Assembly (NCBI RefSeq): GCF_016595525.1
Contig: NZ_JAENII010000013.1
Location: forward strand, 62,001 to 126,000
Source of the DNA: Haloferula rosea
Lineage (GTDB): Bacteria > Verrucomicrobiota > Verrucomicrobiia > Verrucomicrobiales > Akkermansiaceae
DNA: 64,000 bases
Direction of reading: 5' to 3'
Shown: in pieces, positions 1 to 8,998 of the stretch
Numbering within the stretch: the first letter of the stretch is position 1
Layout: each line of letters opens with the position of its first letter
Made by a program: the position numbers and the translations under genes
Notes under the pieces: model-generated
Told to the model about the DNA's origin: nothing
What the model saw: the letters and a program-made list of their open reading frames with translations, nothing else
Databases searched by the model: none

Positions 1-879
1 CAGAGGACCGAGGGTCTGAGGGAGGAGCTGATCGGGGTGGTGGCCCAGCTTGAGGCGTGGATCGATTTCCCCGAGGAGGACATCGATCCGGCGACGGGTG
101 AGGCCTTGCTGGCCCGGATGGCTTCGGTGACGGAAGGAATCCGGTCGCTGCTGTCGACGGCGGATCAGGGGCGGGTCCTGCGGGAGGGATTGCGGACGGT
201 GATCTGCGGTCTGCCGAATGCGGGGAAGTCGAGCTTGCTCAACGCCCTGCTGGGTGAAGACCGGGCCATCGTGAGCGATGCGGCGGGAACGACCCGGGAC
301 ACCATCGAGGAGATGCTGGTGGTCGAGGGCATCCCACTCCGCGTGGTGGACACGGCGGGTTTGCGGGTGGCCGAAGGTGAGATCGAGGAGGAGGGGATTC
401 GTCGGACCCGGAAGGAAGCGGGGCGTGCGGATCTGCTGATCGTGGTGGCGGATGCGAGCCTGTCGCCGGATGACGCTTTGCCCGGGGATCTGCCGGATGC
501 ACCACGGACCATCCGGGTGCTGAACAAGGTGGATCTGGGCATTCACCCGCAGTGGAACGATGTGGAGGATTTGCAGGTGTCCTGCGTGGATGGTGCGGGA
601 CTTGGCGAGCTGCGCGGTCGGATCCGGGAGTTGGCTGAGTTTGGTGAGGCGGACTGGGGTGAGCACTCGGTCGCGATCAATGCCCGCCACCGTGATCGCT
701 TGAAGCGGGCGGAAGAGGCGCTGGATCGGGCAGCGGACAGTTTGCGTGCGCAAGCGGACCCGGAGATCGTTGCACTCGATCTACGGGAGTCACTGGACTT
801 GCTCGGTGAGATTGCCGGTCGGGTGGATACCGAGGAGATTCTGGGTTCCATTTTCAGCCAGTTCTGTATCGGAAAATGA
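1..879 (+). CDS. mnmE: tRNA uridine-5-carboxymethylaminomethyl modification GTPase MnmE (5'-truncated by window edge)
   Basis: MnmE works with MnmG to install the cmnm5 group on wobble uridine 34 of several tRNAs. The reading frame is open from base 1, so the N-terminal folate-binding domain (roughly the first 160 residues of a usual ~450) lies outside the window. Visible are the helical region and the inserted Ras-like G domain: G1 GLPNAGKSS near base 208, then GTTRD, DTAG and NKVD. The protein ends in the family's FCIGK tail, whose Cys is catalytically important. The stop overlaps the ATG of the sirtuin gene (ATGA), indicating translational coupling. Confidence 0.97.
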   Translation, partial: QRTEGLREELIGVVAQLEAWIDFPEEDIDPATGEALLARMASVTEGIRSLLSTADQGRVLREGLRTVICGLPNAGKSSLLNALLGEDRAIVSDAAGTTRDTIEEMLVVEGIPLRVVDTAGLRVAEGEIEEEGIRRTRKEAGRADLLIVVADASLSPDDALPGDLPDAPRTIRVLNKVDLGIHPQWNDVEDLQVSCVDGAGLGELRGRIRELAEFGEADWGEHSVAINARHRDRLKRAEEALDRAADSLRAQADPEIVALDLRESLDLLGEIAGRVDTEEILGSIFSQFCIGK

Positions 880-1565
880 ACATCGTGATCCTCACTGGAG
901 CGGGCATTTCCGCGGAGTCCGGCGTGCCGGTCTTCCGTGGCGACGACGGGTTGTGGGAAGGTCACCGTGTCGAGGATGTGGCCACGCCCGAGGGCTTCCG
1001 GCGCGATGCGGAGAAGGTGCATCAATTCTACAATCAAAGGAGGCGCAAGGTGCAGGCGGTGGAACCGAATCCCGCTCACCGGGCGCTGGCCCGGCTGGCG
1101 CGCGAAGGAAGCCACCGGGTGGTGCTGATCACTCAGAACATCGACGACCTCCATGAGCGGGCGGGCTCACCCGAGGTCCTGCACATGCATGGGGAACTTC
1201 TCAAGAGCCGTTGCGAGGAGTGTGGCAAGGTCTCGGTGTGTCGGCATGACCTGTCGCGCGCTTCGATTTGTGATGCCTGTGGCGGCATTGATTGTCTGCG
1301 TCCGCACGTGGTGTGGTTTGGCGAAATGCCGATCCATCTCGATTGGATCCAGCAGGAGCTCGAGCGGGCGGATGAGTTCGTGTCCATCGGGACATCGGGT
1401 CGGGTCTATCCCGCGGCAGGCTTCGTGGAGATTGCGAACGAATCGGGGGCGAAGACTCTGGAGCTGAACCTGGATCCGAGTGAGGTAAGTGGGGCCTTCG
1501 ATGTCAGTCGTCATGGACCGGCCGGTGAGCTGGTGCCCGCCTGGGTGGATGGGCTGATCGGCTGA
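876..1565 (+). CDS. cobB: NAD-dependent protein deacylase, sirtuin class (CobB)
   Basis: This 229-aa Sir2-family protein removes acyl groups from lysines using NAD+ in the cytoplasm. Visible are the NAD-binding GAGISAESG (residues 8-16), QNID (87-90), catalytic His105 in HMHGE, and zinc Cys pairs at 113/116 and 132/135. Tyr52 and Arg55 in FYNQRRR match the residues that let E. coli CobB and human SIRT5 accept succinyl- and malonyl-lysine. The sequence resembles E. coli CobB throughout, including RPHVVWFGEMP. The start is the ATG overlapping the mnmE stop. The acyl specificity is inferred from those two residues. Confidence 0.95.
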   Translation: MNIVILTGAGISAESGVPVFRGDDGLWEGHRVEDVATPEGFRRDAEKVHQFYNQRRRKVQAVEPNPAHRALARLAREGSHRVVLITQNIDDLHERAGSPEVLHMHGELLKSRCEECGKVSVCRHDLSRASICDACGGIDCLRPHVVWFGEMPIHLDWIQQELERADEFVSIGTSGRVYPAAGFVEIANESGAKTLELNLDPSEVSGAFDVSRHGPAGELVPAWVDGLIG

Positions 1566-1683
1566 TGGAGACGTGGGGGAGGAGGATTTCCGCGCGATCC
1601 TGCGGGGATCCGGGCTGGCGGCTGGGAATCTTCCTAAGATTGAGGGTTTGCAATTCGTAGGAAAACTCGGACGCTTTTCACGA

Positions 1684-4335
1684 ATGCAATCAAGACTCCC
1701 ATGGATCCTGCTGGCCTGGGCGGGCGGGATGTTCCTGCCGGCAGCGGAAGAGCGTGCGGAGATCGTGACGCCATCGGTGCTGATCGAGGATCTGGGTGAT
1801 GAGAGTTATCCGGTCCGGGTGCGTGCCAGCTACGAGCTCTGGGAGTTGGGTGCGGATGTCCGAGCTCTGCTTGAGGAAGCCGCTGAGAGTGCGGATCCCG
1901 AGGTGTCCCTGCGTGCGGGTGAGTTGCTCAGGAAGATCCAGCTGGGGATTCTTCCGGACAGCCCGGCGGAAGTGGTCGCCCTGGTCGAACGCTACGATCA
2001 GGCATCGGCGACCGAGAGGCTCGAGATCATCCGGGAGCTCAAGGAGCTGCGTGCCTGGCGGCAGGTGCTCAAGATCCACGAACTGGAGACCGACCCCGAG
2101 ACGCTGCGTCGGATCGCCGGGGAGATGGCCGGGGTGTCGGTGATGGCTGCACGGGATCTCCTCGCGGAGGACGAACCGAATTTCAAGCAGGCGAAGGAGT
2201 TGCTTGAGTTGGGTCGGCCGGAAGCCGCCCAGCTGATGGCTCTGGCGGATTTCCACCGGGTGCGTGGCACCTTGGACGAGGAACTGGCGAAGGCGAGCAA
2301 GCTGCAGGGAGTGGCCGGACCGCTCTGGCGCTACGTGCTCCACTCGGCGGCGGGAAATCGGCAGGCGGCGGCGCGGGAGGCTGAGGCGGCGGGCGATCCT
2401 TTGGCGGCTGCGAGGCTGCGAATGCTGGATGGGGATCCATCCGGGTGGTTGGTGCATGCGCCGGTGCCGTCCGGTGAGATTCCCCCGACGGCCTTGGACG
2501 CCTACCGCAAGGCAGCCGCAGCATTGTGGCGGGGGAAGGAGGTGTCACCGCCCTTGGTCAGGGAGCTGGTGTCGTCGATCCGGACGAACTTCGATGACGA
2601 AAGCTGGCTTTCACTGGGAGTCCTTTATGCCTTGGGCGAGCGGGAAAAGGCTGACCCACTCCTCGTGAAACTTTCTCCCACCACGGCCTTCCTTACCTTC
2701 GACAGCGCCGAGCGGGTTGACGAGGCGGTCGAGATCTTTGGCATCGATCCACGCAATCCCGACTTCCGCGGGTGGATGGAGAAGCGTTTCAAGGTTTTGA
2801 TCGATGATCCCGATGAGATGGAAGACGAGCTTTCCGAGATCTCACAGCTTGCCGGCTTCATGGAGCGCCGTGGCATGCACCATGAACTGCACGAAGCGAT
2901 GGTCGGGTCCCTGGTCGAGCTGGGGAAGGCGGATCCGGAGTGGTTCATGGAAGTGATCGGCGAGTTGGGATCACGCTATTCGATGGCGGGGGCGATCCGT
3001 CCCGTGCTGGCAGCGGCGGCAGAGTTCGGGGCGAATGACGATGCGCGCTGGCAATTGATCCGTGACAGCCTTTTCGGGGATTCGAGGTATTCCGATGGTT
3101 TGTGGGAATCGGCTTCCGCGTTCGATGCGGATCTGACCCATGCCGCACGTGTCGAGCTGATGGCCAAGCTGCTTGGGCGCCTTCCTGATGATGGTGAGGC
3201 GCAGAAGTGGTGGGAATGGCAGCTCGAGCAGACGGGGAACGGGCCGAAGATGGAGAGGGCGGAACGCTACGGTCTGTTGCTCGCCGTGAGTGCGTTGAAT
3301 TCCGATGCCGACCTCTTCATGCTGCTGTGTGATGAACTCAAGGCGGCAGGGTTTACGCTCGATGATCTGGGGGGATACAGCGATGAGTTTCGCTTCGCGA
3401 GTTTCGAGGTCTTCTGTCTGGGGTCGGTGGGTCGATGGGATGAGGTCGCGGCGGTGTGGCGGAGGGACGTCGAGCGCAACCCGGCCAACGCCATGAAGCA
3501 GGCCTACCTGGCGGGTGCCCTGCGCCGTGCAGGCAAGCTTGAGGAGGCGAGAGTCCATGATGAGATGGCCGAGCGGCTTGCGCTGGGTGATCCGAGGACG
3601 ATGCGTTCGATCGGCCAGGCCTACGCGAGTTCCGTGGATTTCGAACGGGCGATGGAGTGGTGGATGCGCGCCGCCACCCAATCAGTGGAGGTCGACCAGG
3701 AATTTTACTACTCGGCTTTGCTTGTGGCGAACGAGTCGAAGCAGCAGGGGGATTGGAAACTGGCAGCCTCGCTGGGCGAGATGTATTTGCTCTACCAGGT
3801 GATGAAGGGTGAGGTGTCCGATCAGCCATCCGCGTTTTCGCGGGGTCGACTCGAGGTCGAGATGGCGCGTGCCTTCAGCCGTCTCAAGGATGATCGCGAG
3901 CAGTCAGTCAAGACCCTGACGCGTTGTCATCAGAGTGGATTGACCGATGGTTCCATGGCCGACTTCTTTTTCCCGGGGTTGCGAGAGGTCGGGCTCAACA
4001 AGTTGCACGATGAGTGGTTCGAAACGACTTGGGAGGCGTTCAGCCAAGTGCTGAAGCGCTACCCGAAGAGTCACAACACGATGAACTCGCTGGCATGGAC
4101 GGCGGCGCGTGCGAACCGGCGTCTGGCTGAGTCGAAGACCATGCTCGAGGAGGCGCTGGATTTGCTCCCACGCCAAGCGGCTTATCTGGACACCATGGGC
4201 GAGATCCACTTTGCCCAGGGAAACCGGGAGAAGGCACTCGAGTGGTCCCGCCGGGCGGTCATCCGCCAGCCTGGGGACGAAACCCTGCTGCGGCAGTTTG
4301 ACCGATTCGAGAGTGGTCCGCTGCCACTTGATTGA
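1684..4335 (+). CDS. large exported HEAT/TPR-repeat protein of unknown function
   Basis: The product is 883 aa from ATG 1684. That start was chosen because [17 protein letters not shown] followed by a small-residue region looks like a signal peptide; the frame is open upstream to 1573 but codes nothing recognisable. The first ~130 mature residues resemble HEAT-like helical repeats ([16 protein letters not shown]). The long middle is alpha-helical. The last ~300 residues contain TPR-like repeats, including an N-S-L-A-W-T segment and a terminal [14 protein letters not shown] repeat. No catalytic motif is visible. It probably acts as an envelope scaffold; the specific role is unknown. Confidence 0.75.
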   Translation: MQSRLPWILLAWAGGMFLPAAEERAEIVTPSVLIEDLGDESYPVRVRASYELWELGADVRALLEEAAESADPEVSLRAGELLRKIQLGILPDSPAEVVALVERYDQASATERLEIIRELKELRAWRQVLKIHELETDPETLRRIAGEMAGVSVMAARDLLAEDEPNFKQAKELLELGRPEAAQLMALADFHRVRGTLDEELAKASKLQGVAGPLWRYVLHSAAGNRQAAAREAEAAGDPLAAARLRMLDGDPSGWLVHAPVPSGEIPPTALDAYRKAAAALWRGKEVSPPLVRELVSSIRTNFDDESWLSLGVLYALGEREKADPLLVKLSPTTAFLTFDSAERVDEAVEIFGIDPRNPDFRGWMEKRFKVLIDDPDEMEDELSEISQLAGFMERRGMHHELHEAMVGSLVELGKADPEWFMEVIGELGSRYSMAGAIRPVLAAAAEFGANDDARWQLIRDSLFGDSRYSDGLWESASAFDADLTHAARVELMAKLLGRLPDDGEAQKWWEWQLEQTGNGPKMERAERYGLLLAVSALNSDADLFMLLCDELKAAGFTLDDLGGYSDEFRFASFEVFCLGSVGRWDEVAAVWRRDVERNPANAMKQAYLAGALRRAGKLEEARVHDEMAERLALGDPRTMRSIGQAYASSVDFERAMEWWMRAATQSVEVDQEFYYSALLVANESKQQGDWKLAASLGEMYLLYQVMKGEVSDQPSAFSRGRLEVEMARAFSRLKDDREQSVKTLTRCHQSGLTDGSMADFFFPGLREVGLNKLHDEWFETTWEAFSQVLKRYPKSHNTMNSLAWTAARANRRLAESKTMLEEALDLLPRQAAYLDTMGEIHFAQGNREKALEWSRRAVIRQPGDETLLRQFDRFESGPLPLD

Positions 4336-4384
4336 TTTCCAGGCTTGCCCCGGGCGGAAGTTCATCCAAGCATACGCCCCCGAC

Positions 4385-4472
4385 GGAGAGGTGGCAGAGT
4401 GGTCGAATGCACCGGTCTTGAAAACCGGCAGACCGAAAGGTCTCGTGGGTTCGAATCCCACCCTCTCTGCCA
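4385..4472 (+). tRNA. tRNA-Ser, anticodon UGA
   Basis: A complete class II cloverleaf can be folded by eye. The acceptor arms are GGAGAGG (4385-4391) and CCTCTCT (4462-4468), with a G.U closing pair. The anticodon stem is CCGGT/ACCGG, with loop CTTGAAA and anticodon TGA at 4419-4421. There is a long serine-type variable arm, and the T stem is GTGGG/CCCAC around TTCGAAT. The discriminator is G4469 and CCA is encoded at 4470-4472. It reads UCA and UCN codons. Confidence 0.97.
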
Positions 4473-4515
4473 GACCCCATGCCCGGTGTGACCGGGCATG
4501 GGGTCTGGCATTTTA
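4468..4515 (+). terminator. very strong intrinsic terminator fused to the tRNA-Ser 3' end
   Basis: Arms 4468-4487 and 4491-4510 form a perfect 20-bp inverted repeat with a GTG loop, followed by TTTTA. The 5' arm begins inside the tRNA: its first bases are the last acceptor base, the discriminator and the CCA. Confidence 0.9.
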
Positions 4516-4568
4516 GGGTGAGGGGCGCGGGCTTGTGCTGGCGTCGAGGTTCGCGCAATCTGGTATGT

Positions 4569-5201
4569 GTGAAGGTGCTTGCGCTCTTGTTGTGGGTTTT
4601 CGTTTGGATCTGCGCGGCAGGATTGGAGGCAGAGGTGGTCGACGAACCCTTGCCGCCTGAGGAGGTGATTGAGCTTTTCGAGAGCTTCCGTGCAGGGGGC
4701 GACGATCAAGCTGTCTCGGCCAATTTCGAGCGGCTCCGAGCTGCCGGTACGGAGAAATTGCCCTATTTGTTTCGCCAGTTGGGCCGGCGTCAGAAGGCGA
4801 ATCAGCCGGTGTTCCAATCGAGTTCGATGGAACCTCCTACGATGGGTGACGTAGCCATGCTGCTGATCCGGGGCATGTTCGTCGATCCGATTCCCAAAGG
4901 CTACATGGGTTATGAGCCGTTCGACAAGACGACCGTTGAGAACTGGGTCATGATCCGTGCGAAAGCCGGGAAGAGTGTGGCGCAGGTGCGGCTTGAGGCG
5001 GCCGAGTATTCACTGGCCAAGGCCGAGAAGGAGCACGCTGATGAATTCGATAGCGAAGTGGTGGCCTTCTTCCAGGAACGGGTCGACCGCTTGAAGGCTG
5101 AGCTGGAGTCAGACCAGAACGAGGACCCAGCAGGAGGGGAGTCGATGGGGAATGACCCGATTGAGGGGGGTGAGACTACTTCACCGAAAACCGGAAAGTG
5201 A
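4569..5201 (+). CDS. small exported hypothetical protein
   Basis: The product is 210 aa from GTG 4569, read as MKVLALLLWVFVWICAAG, a typical signal peptide. The frame extends up to an ATG at 4479, but that codon lies in the tRNA terminator hairpin and is rejected. The mature part is acidic and helical. It contains a PPEEVIELFESFRAGGDD segment near the N-terminus and a Lys/Glu-rich, possibly coiled-coil C-terminal half, followed by a low-complexity Glu/Gly tail. No family was recognised. Its last 26 bases overlap convergent galM. Confidence 0.6.
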   Translation: MKVLALLLWVFVWICAAGLEAEVVDEPLPPEEVIELFESFRAGGDDQAVSANFERLRAAGTEKLPYLFRQLGRRQKANQPVFQSSSMEPPTMGDVAMLLIRGMFVDPIPKGYMGYEPFDKTTVENWVMIRAKAGKSVAQVRLEAAEYSLAKAEKEHADEFDSEVVAFFQERVDRLKAELESDQNEDPAGGESMGNDPIEGGETTSPKTGK

Positions 5202-6261
5202 GGCGGTGTTCATAGGTCTTGCCGGGGCGGAGGATGCAATCCGGGAAGTCGGGGTGGTTCGGGGCGTCGGGGAAATTCTCGGTTTCCAGACACAGGCCTG
5301 ATCCGGGTTGGTAGCAGGCTCCGCCTTTGCCGGGCACGGTGTCGTCGAGGAAGTTGCCGCTGTAGAAATGGACGCCGGGTTGGTTGGTGAAGACTTCCAT
5401 GATCCGGCCGGTCGCGGGGTCTTCCACCCGTCCGGCGAAAGCCATGCCATCCGGTCGGGCGTCCCGGATGATCCAGCAGGCGTCGTAACCATTGGCGTTC
5501 TTGAGGGCCTCGAAGTCGTCCTTGATGCGATCTCCGACACGCGTGTGCCGCGTGAAGTCCATCGGAGTGCCACTCACCGGGTGGCGCTCGCCCGTAGGAA
5601 TCAGGCCGACGGTGGCCGGAAGGTATTCGTCGGCGGCCAGGGTGAGGAGGTGATCGTGGATGAGCGACGAGGGATCACCACTAAGATTCCAGTAGGTGTG
5701 GTTGACGATGTTGATGGGGGTGGCGGCGTCGGTGGTGGCGCTGACATTCCATTGAAGCTCGTTGTCCTCGGTGAGGAGGTAGGTCACCCGGGTCGTCAGG
5801 GTGCCGGGGTAGTTTTCCTCGCCGGCGGGTGAAAGGTATTCGAAGGTGATGGATGTCGAGTCGTGCTCAATGACCGTCCACATGCGGCGGTTGAATCCGA
5901 TGTTGCCGCCGTGGAGGTGGCACGGGATGCCGCCGGGATCGTTGTTGGTGGCGAGTTGGTAGGGGATGCCGTCGAGCTCGAATTTCCCGTGGGCGATCCG
6001 GTTTCCGAATCGACCGACGGTGGCGCCATGGCTCGGGTTGGTGTCGAGGGCGTAGGGTTCGGCGGAATCGTAGCCGAGGACGACGTCGGCGAGTTTGCCC
6101 TCGCGATCGGCGATTTCGAGGCTGATCAGGGTGGCTCCGAAGTTGCAGATGACCGCCTTGGTGCCATGGGAGTTTCTCAGCGTGTAGCAGCGGGCCTCCG
6201 TCTCATCCGGAAGGATGCCGAAGGATTCGCAGGCGGGTGAGAGTGGGGTTTGGGTCTCCAT
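5176..6261 (-). CDS. galM: aldose 1-epimerase (mutarotase)
   Basis: GalM interconverts alpha- and beta-anomers of glucose and galactose, feeding sugars into the Leloir pathway. The 361-aa length is normal for the family. Signature segments visible are GRFGNRIAHGKF, CHLHGG, the catalytic-His motif NHTYWNLSG, and a C-terminal GLCLETENFPDAPNHPDFP containing the catalytic Glu. There is no signal peptide, so it is cytoplasmic, unlike some secreted mutarotases. It is a single gene whose 3' end overlaps the preceding plus-strand gene by 26 bp. Confidence 0.95.
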   Translation of the reverse strand: METQTPLSPACESFGILPDETEARCYTLRNSHGTKAVICNFGATLISLEIADREGKLADVVLGYDSAEPYALDTNPSHGATVGRFGNRIAHGKFELDGIPYQLATNNDPGGIPCHLHGGNIGFNRRMWTVIEHDSTSITFEYLSPAGEENYPGTLTTRVTYLLTEDNELQWNVSATTDAATPINIVNHTYWNLSGDPSSLIHDHLLTLAADEYLPATVGLIPTGERHPVSGTPMDFTRHTRVGDRIKDDFEALKNANGYDACWIIRDARPDGMAFAGRVEDPATGRIMEVFTNQPGVHFYSGNFLDDTVPGKGGACYQPGSGLCLETENFPDAPNHPDFPDCILRPGKTYEHRLTFRFSVK

Positions 6262-6374
6262 GGCGGAGGAGATTTCACGAAAATTCGGGCGAAGGGTAAA
6301 GGGTTTGAATGCGGGTCGTGAAATCCGGCAATTTCCTTTTGGAAACCGGCAAAGGCTGGAAGAGGATAGGGACC

Positions 6375-6818
6375 ATGAGCGGCAGTGAATTCAAGGAAGC
6401 GGACCCGAAAGCATGGATGACGGCGGTTTTGGCCGATTTCGGCTGCGAAACGGGCACGCTCCATCGGGCGGATGGCGAGTGGCTGGACCTGGTGGCGGCG
6501 ATCGGAGTGCCCGAGCCCCTGATGCCGGTGATCCAGCGCATTCCCTTTGGCAAGGGCATCGCGGGCGCCGCGGCTTCGACCCGCGAGCCGGTCGAACTCT
6601 GCAATTTGCAGGAGGATCTGGGCGGTGTGGCCAAGGAGGGTGCGCGGCAGACGAAGGTGTCGGGCTCCCTGGCAGTGCCGGTATTCTCGGCGGAAGGGGA
6701 TGTGGTCATCGGCACGCTCGGAGTGGGAAAGCGGGAGCCGTATGAGTTCACCGAGCAGGAAAAGGCTGAATTGGCACGGCGGGCCGGCGAGGTGGCGTTC
6801 GTTTGGGAAGCCGAGTAG
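6375..6818 (+). CDS. GAF-domain protein
   Basis: This is a 147-aa single-domain protein. The GAF fold is suggested by IPFGKGIAGAAASTREPVEL, SLAVPVFSAEGDVVIGTLGV and a C-terminal helix (FTEQEKAELARRAGEVA). ATG 6375 was preferred over 6309 because a GAGGA-like ribosome-binding site precedes it and the residues upstream show no family character. Such free GAF proteins include methionine-(R)-sulfoxide reductases, but no clear catalytic Cys set is seen: the only cysteines are in GCET and LCNLQ. The ligand is unknown. Confidence 0.75.
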   Translation: MSGSEFKEADPKAWMTAVLADFGCETGTLHRADGEWLDLVAAIGVPEPLMPVIQRIPFGKGIAGAAASTREPVELCNLQEDLGGVAKEGARQTKVSGSLAVPVFSAEGDVVIGTLGVGKREPYEFTEQEKAELARRAGEVAFVWEAE

Positions 6819-6862
6819 GAACGGACTTCGGGGGTGATGGTGGTTTTGTCCACGCCAGACGA

Positions 6863-6890
6863 TTGACCGGACCGAAGCGATTGTTAGTTT
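6863..6890 (+). promoter_or_regulatory. putative khpB promoter, possibly leaderless
   Basis: TTGACC (6863-6868), a 16-bp spacer and TAGTTT (6885-6890) end only six bases before ATG 6897. No Shine-Dalgarno sequence fits if transcription starts at the usual distance. Confidence 0.5.
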
Positions 6891-6896
6891 GAGAGC

Positions 6897-7361
6897 ATGA
6901 AAGCGGAGGAAGCAGCCAGCAAGATTCTCGATACGATGCTCGGGCATCTCGGGTTCCATGCGAATATCGAGGTGCAGGAGACGGAGGAAGGTCCGTGCCT
7001 TCAGATTTCAACCAGCGAGAGCAAGTTCCTGATCGGGAGGGATGGTGAAAGGCTCGATGACCTGCAGTATCTGGTGAACCGGGTGCTGAAGAAGCATTTC
7101 CCCAAGGCCCCGAGGATCAAGGTGGACTGTGAGCATTACCGGGCGATTCAGGAGGACCATTTGATCGAGGAAGTCCGGGGGTTGGCGGAAAGAGTGAAGG
7201 CTTCGGGCAAACCGTTCCGTATGAGGCCGCTCAATGCCTACTATCGTCGGTTGGTGCACAAGGCACTGGTCGATCATCCGGAAGTCGAGAGTGTGTCTCC
7301 CGGTGGGGATGACCGACTCAAGCGGATCAACCTGCGGGTGAAGAAAAAGAGCGAATCATGA
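6897..7361 (+). CDS. khpB: Jag/KhpB-type KH-R3H RNA-binding protein
   Basis: The 154-aa protein carries a KH domain with the GxxG loop in FLIGRDGERLDDLQYLV (about residues 40-60). An R3H domain follows, with the RxxxH signature in PLNAYYRRLVHKAL (about 108-121). It lacks the Jag-N domain of Firmicutes KhpB. Family members bind RNA and affect cell division and envelope genes. In many bacteria the gene sits beside yidC/rnpA; here it heads a doxX-thioesterase operon instead. The stop overlaps the next start (ATGA). Confidence 0.85.
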   Translation: MKAEEAASKILDTMLGHLGFHANIEVQETEEGPCLQISTSESKFLIGRDGERLDDLQYLVNRVLKKHFPKAPRIKVDCEHYRAIQEDHLIEEVRGLAERVKASGKPFRMRPLNAYYRRLVHKALVDHPEVESVSPGGDDRLKRINLRVKKKSES

Positions 7362-7828
7362 AGAAGTTTTGGTTTGATTGCGGAACCCGCGATGCGGTCG
7401 CGTCCGGTGGCCTCCTCGTCCTGCGTGCCGGCATCGGTCTGATGATGTTGGTGGGCCATGGCTGGCCGAAGATTGCGGCCTTCGAGGCGAAGAAGGATGT
7501 CTGGCCAGTGCCTGGTGTCTGGCCTCTCTCGCTCATATCGCCGCCGGTCAGCATGATGGCCACTCTGGCGGCCGAAGTCGGGGCAGCGGCGTGCATCGTG
7601 TTGGGTCTGGCGACCCGACCGGCCGCTTTCCTGCTGGGGTTCGCCATGGTGATCGGCGCCTTTCAGGTCCACGCGCTGGATCCGTTTTTCATGCCTCGCG
7701 ATCCGGGTCCGTCGAAGGAGCCGGCATTGCTTTACCTGATCCCGTGTCTCGCCTTGATCGTTTCGGGCGCCGGCGGGTATTCCGTCGATCGGATGCTCTA
7801 CAAGGAGAAGAAGAAGCGCTTTTTCTGA
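7358..7828 (+). CDS. DoxX-family membrane protein
   Basis: The 156-aa protein has four predicted transmembrane helices: around residues 15-35, 58-78, 83-103 and 125-145. The DoxX layout shows in GLLVLRAGIGLMMLVGHGW near the N-terminus and EVGAAACIVLGLATRPAA in helix 2. Family members are inner-membrane proteins linked to quinone or redox functions, but most have no defined reaction. It is translationally coupled to khpB upstream and lies 3 bp from the thioesterase downstream, so the three are probably one operon. Confidence 0.85.
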   Translation: MKKFWFDCGTRDAVASGGLLVLRAGIGLMMLVGHGWPKIAAFEAKKDVWPVPGVWPLSLISPPVSMMATLAAEVGAAACIVLGLATRPAAFLLGFAMVIGAFQVHALDPFFMPRDPGPSKEPALLYLIPCLALIVSGAGGYSVDRMLYKEKKKRFF

Positions 7829-7831
7829 CCG

Positions 7832-8179
7832 ATGGAAACCCAGCGTCTCGTCCTGCCTGAAGACCTGAATCATTTCGGATTCTTGTTTGGCGGGCGTTTG
7901 CTCGCGTGGGTCGACGAAGCTTGTTGGATCGCGGCGTCACTGGACTACCCGCATTGCCAGTTTGTGACGATCGGGATGGATGGAGTGGAGTTCCGTCACT
8001 CGGTGAGGCAGGGCACGATCCTGTCGATCCACTGCACCAAGGAAAAGGAAGGGGCGAGCTCGGTCAGCTACAAGGTCGAGGTGTTCAACCGTCGGAACCC
8101 CGGGGCACCGCCCATCTTCACAACGTTGGTGACCTACGTCAGTGTGGATGACACCGGTCGGAAGCGGGCGATCCGCTAG
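7832..8179 (+). CDS. hotdog-fold acyl-CoA thioesterase, YciA-like
   Basis: This 115-aa cytoplasmic hotdog protein probably hydrolyses acyl-CoA. The family signature NHFGFLFGGRLLAWVDEACW (from residue 13) contains Asn13, the FGG turn and the catalytic acid Asp28. A central-helix and strand pattern follows. The substrate chain length cannot be read from sequence. It starts 3 bp after doxX, as the last gene of the khpB operon. Its stop overlaps the stop of the convergent hydrolase pseudogene. Confidence 0.88.
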   Translation: METQRLVLPEDLNHFGFLFGGRLLAWVDEACWIAASLDYPHCQFVTIGMDGVEFRHSVRQGTILSIHCTKEKEGASSVSYKVEVFNRRNPGAPPIFTTLVTYVSVDDTGRKRAIR

Positions 8180-8982
8180 GGCTGTGGGTTCTCGACGAAG
8201 TCCTTGATGGTCTCGATGACTTGCGGACCGGCGAGGTAGAAAAGGTCGTTGTGACCCGCGCCCGGGACGCCGGTGAACTGCTTGTGCTTGGATGGGCTGG
8301 CGGCGTGGAGTTCGCGGCCGTGACTGACGGGAATAATGCGGTCGGCTTCGCCATGGATGACAAGCAGAGGCGTCTGATTTCGTCGAATCCGCTTCAGGTT
8401 CGGGAAGCGGTTGCCGGGCAGGAGGTATTGGGCGGGGGAGTGGATGGCGAAGGTCTAGGTGAAAGGGGAGATCAGCACCAGGGCGGCGGGTTGTTTCGTC
8501 CGCGTCAACCACACGGAGGGCCCGCTACCGACGGATCGGCCGACGACCACGATGTCGCCGGGAGCGACGCCCTGTTGGTCGGTTAGAAAGATCCATGCAG
8601 CGTCGATCGCGTCTTCCGCCCCGGACTCGCTCGGGCTTCCCGGCGACTGGCCATAGCCGGGGAAGTCGTAGGCGAGGACCCCCCAGCCAAGATCCTTCCA
8701 CGCTTGATAGAGGGTGATCGACTGGCCGATGTCCTCGGCATTGCCGTGCGAGTAGAGCACGGTCGGTTTGCCAGCCTGGGCGGGATAGTGGAAGGCCGCG
8801 ACCGGATTCCCGGAGGCGGAGGGGATCATGACGAGGGCCGACGCGTCTGAAGTGTAGCTTGGCCGGGGCGGCATGAAGATCAGACGATCGGCCATGCTGC
8901 AGGCGAAGAGAACGAGGCAGCCGTAGCCGACGGCGAGAATCCGCAGAAGGCGGAACCACCACGATTGGAAGATGGCTGCCAT
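8176..8982 (-). pseudogene. alpha/beta-hydrolase lipoprotein interrupted by an in-frame amber stop
   Basis: Read through, this is a 268-codon hydrolase. It has an N-terminal membrane/lipobox segment (LVLFAC), the oxyanion-region motif YSHGNAED, nucleophile Ser150 in GRSVGSG, a catalytic-Asp motif IHGEAD and a catalytic-His motif GAGHND. One TAG codon (plus-strand 8455-8457) interrupts the conserved SPFT-S-TF region right after SPFT, leaving a 175-aa fragment without Asp and His. The frame is intact on both sides, so a single TCG-to-TAG change explains it. No start-site context for the distal part is visible. It could be a recent pseudogene, a sequencing error, or readthrough. Confidence 0.88.
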
Positions 8983-8998
8983 CGGGTCGGGAGTGGGG

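Noticed and set aside
4479-4568. ATG 4479 as start of the small exported protein
   Set aside because: It lies inside the terminator hairpin; GTG 4569 begins a proper signal peptide.
8455-8457. Pyrrolysine or selenocysteine readthrough at the amber codon
   Set aside because: No supporting element is seen, selenocysteine uses TGA, and relatives of the motif have Ser there; a simple nonsense change explains it better.
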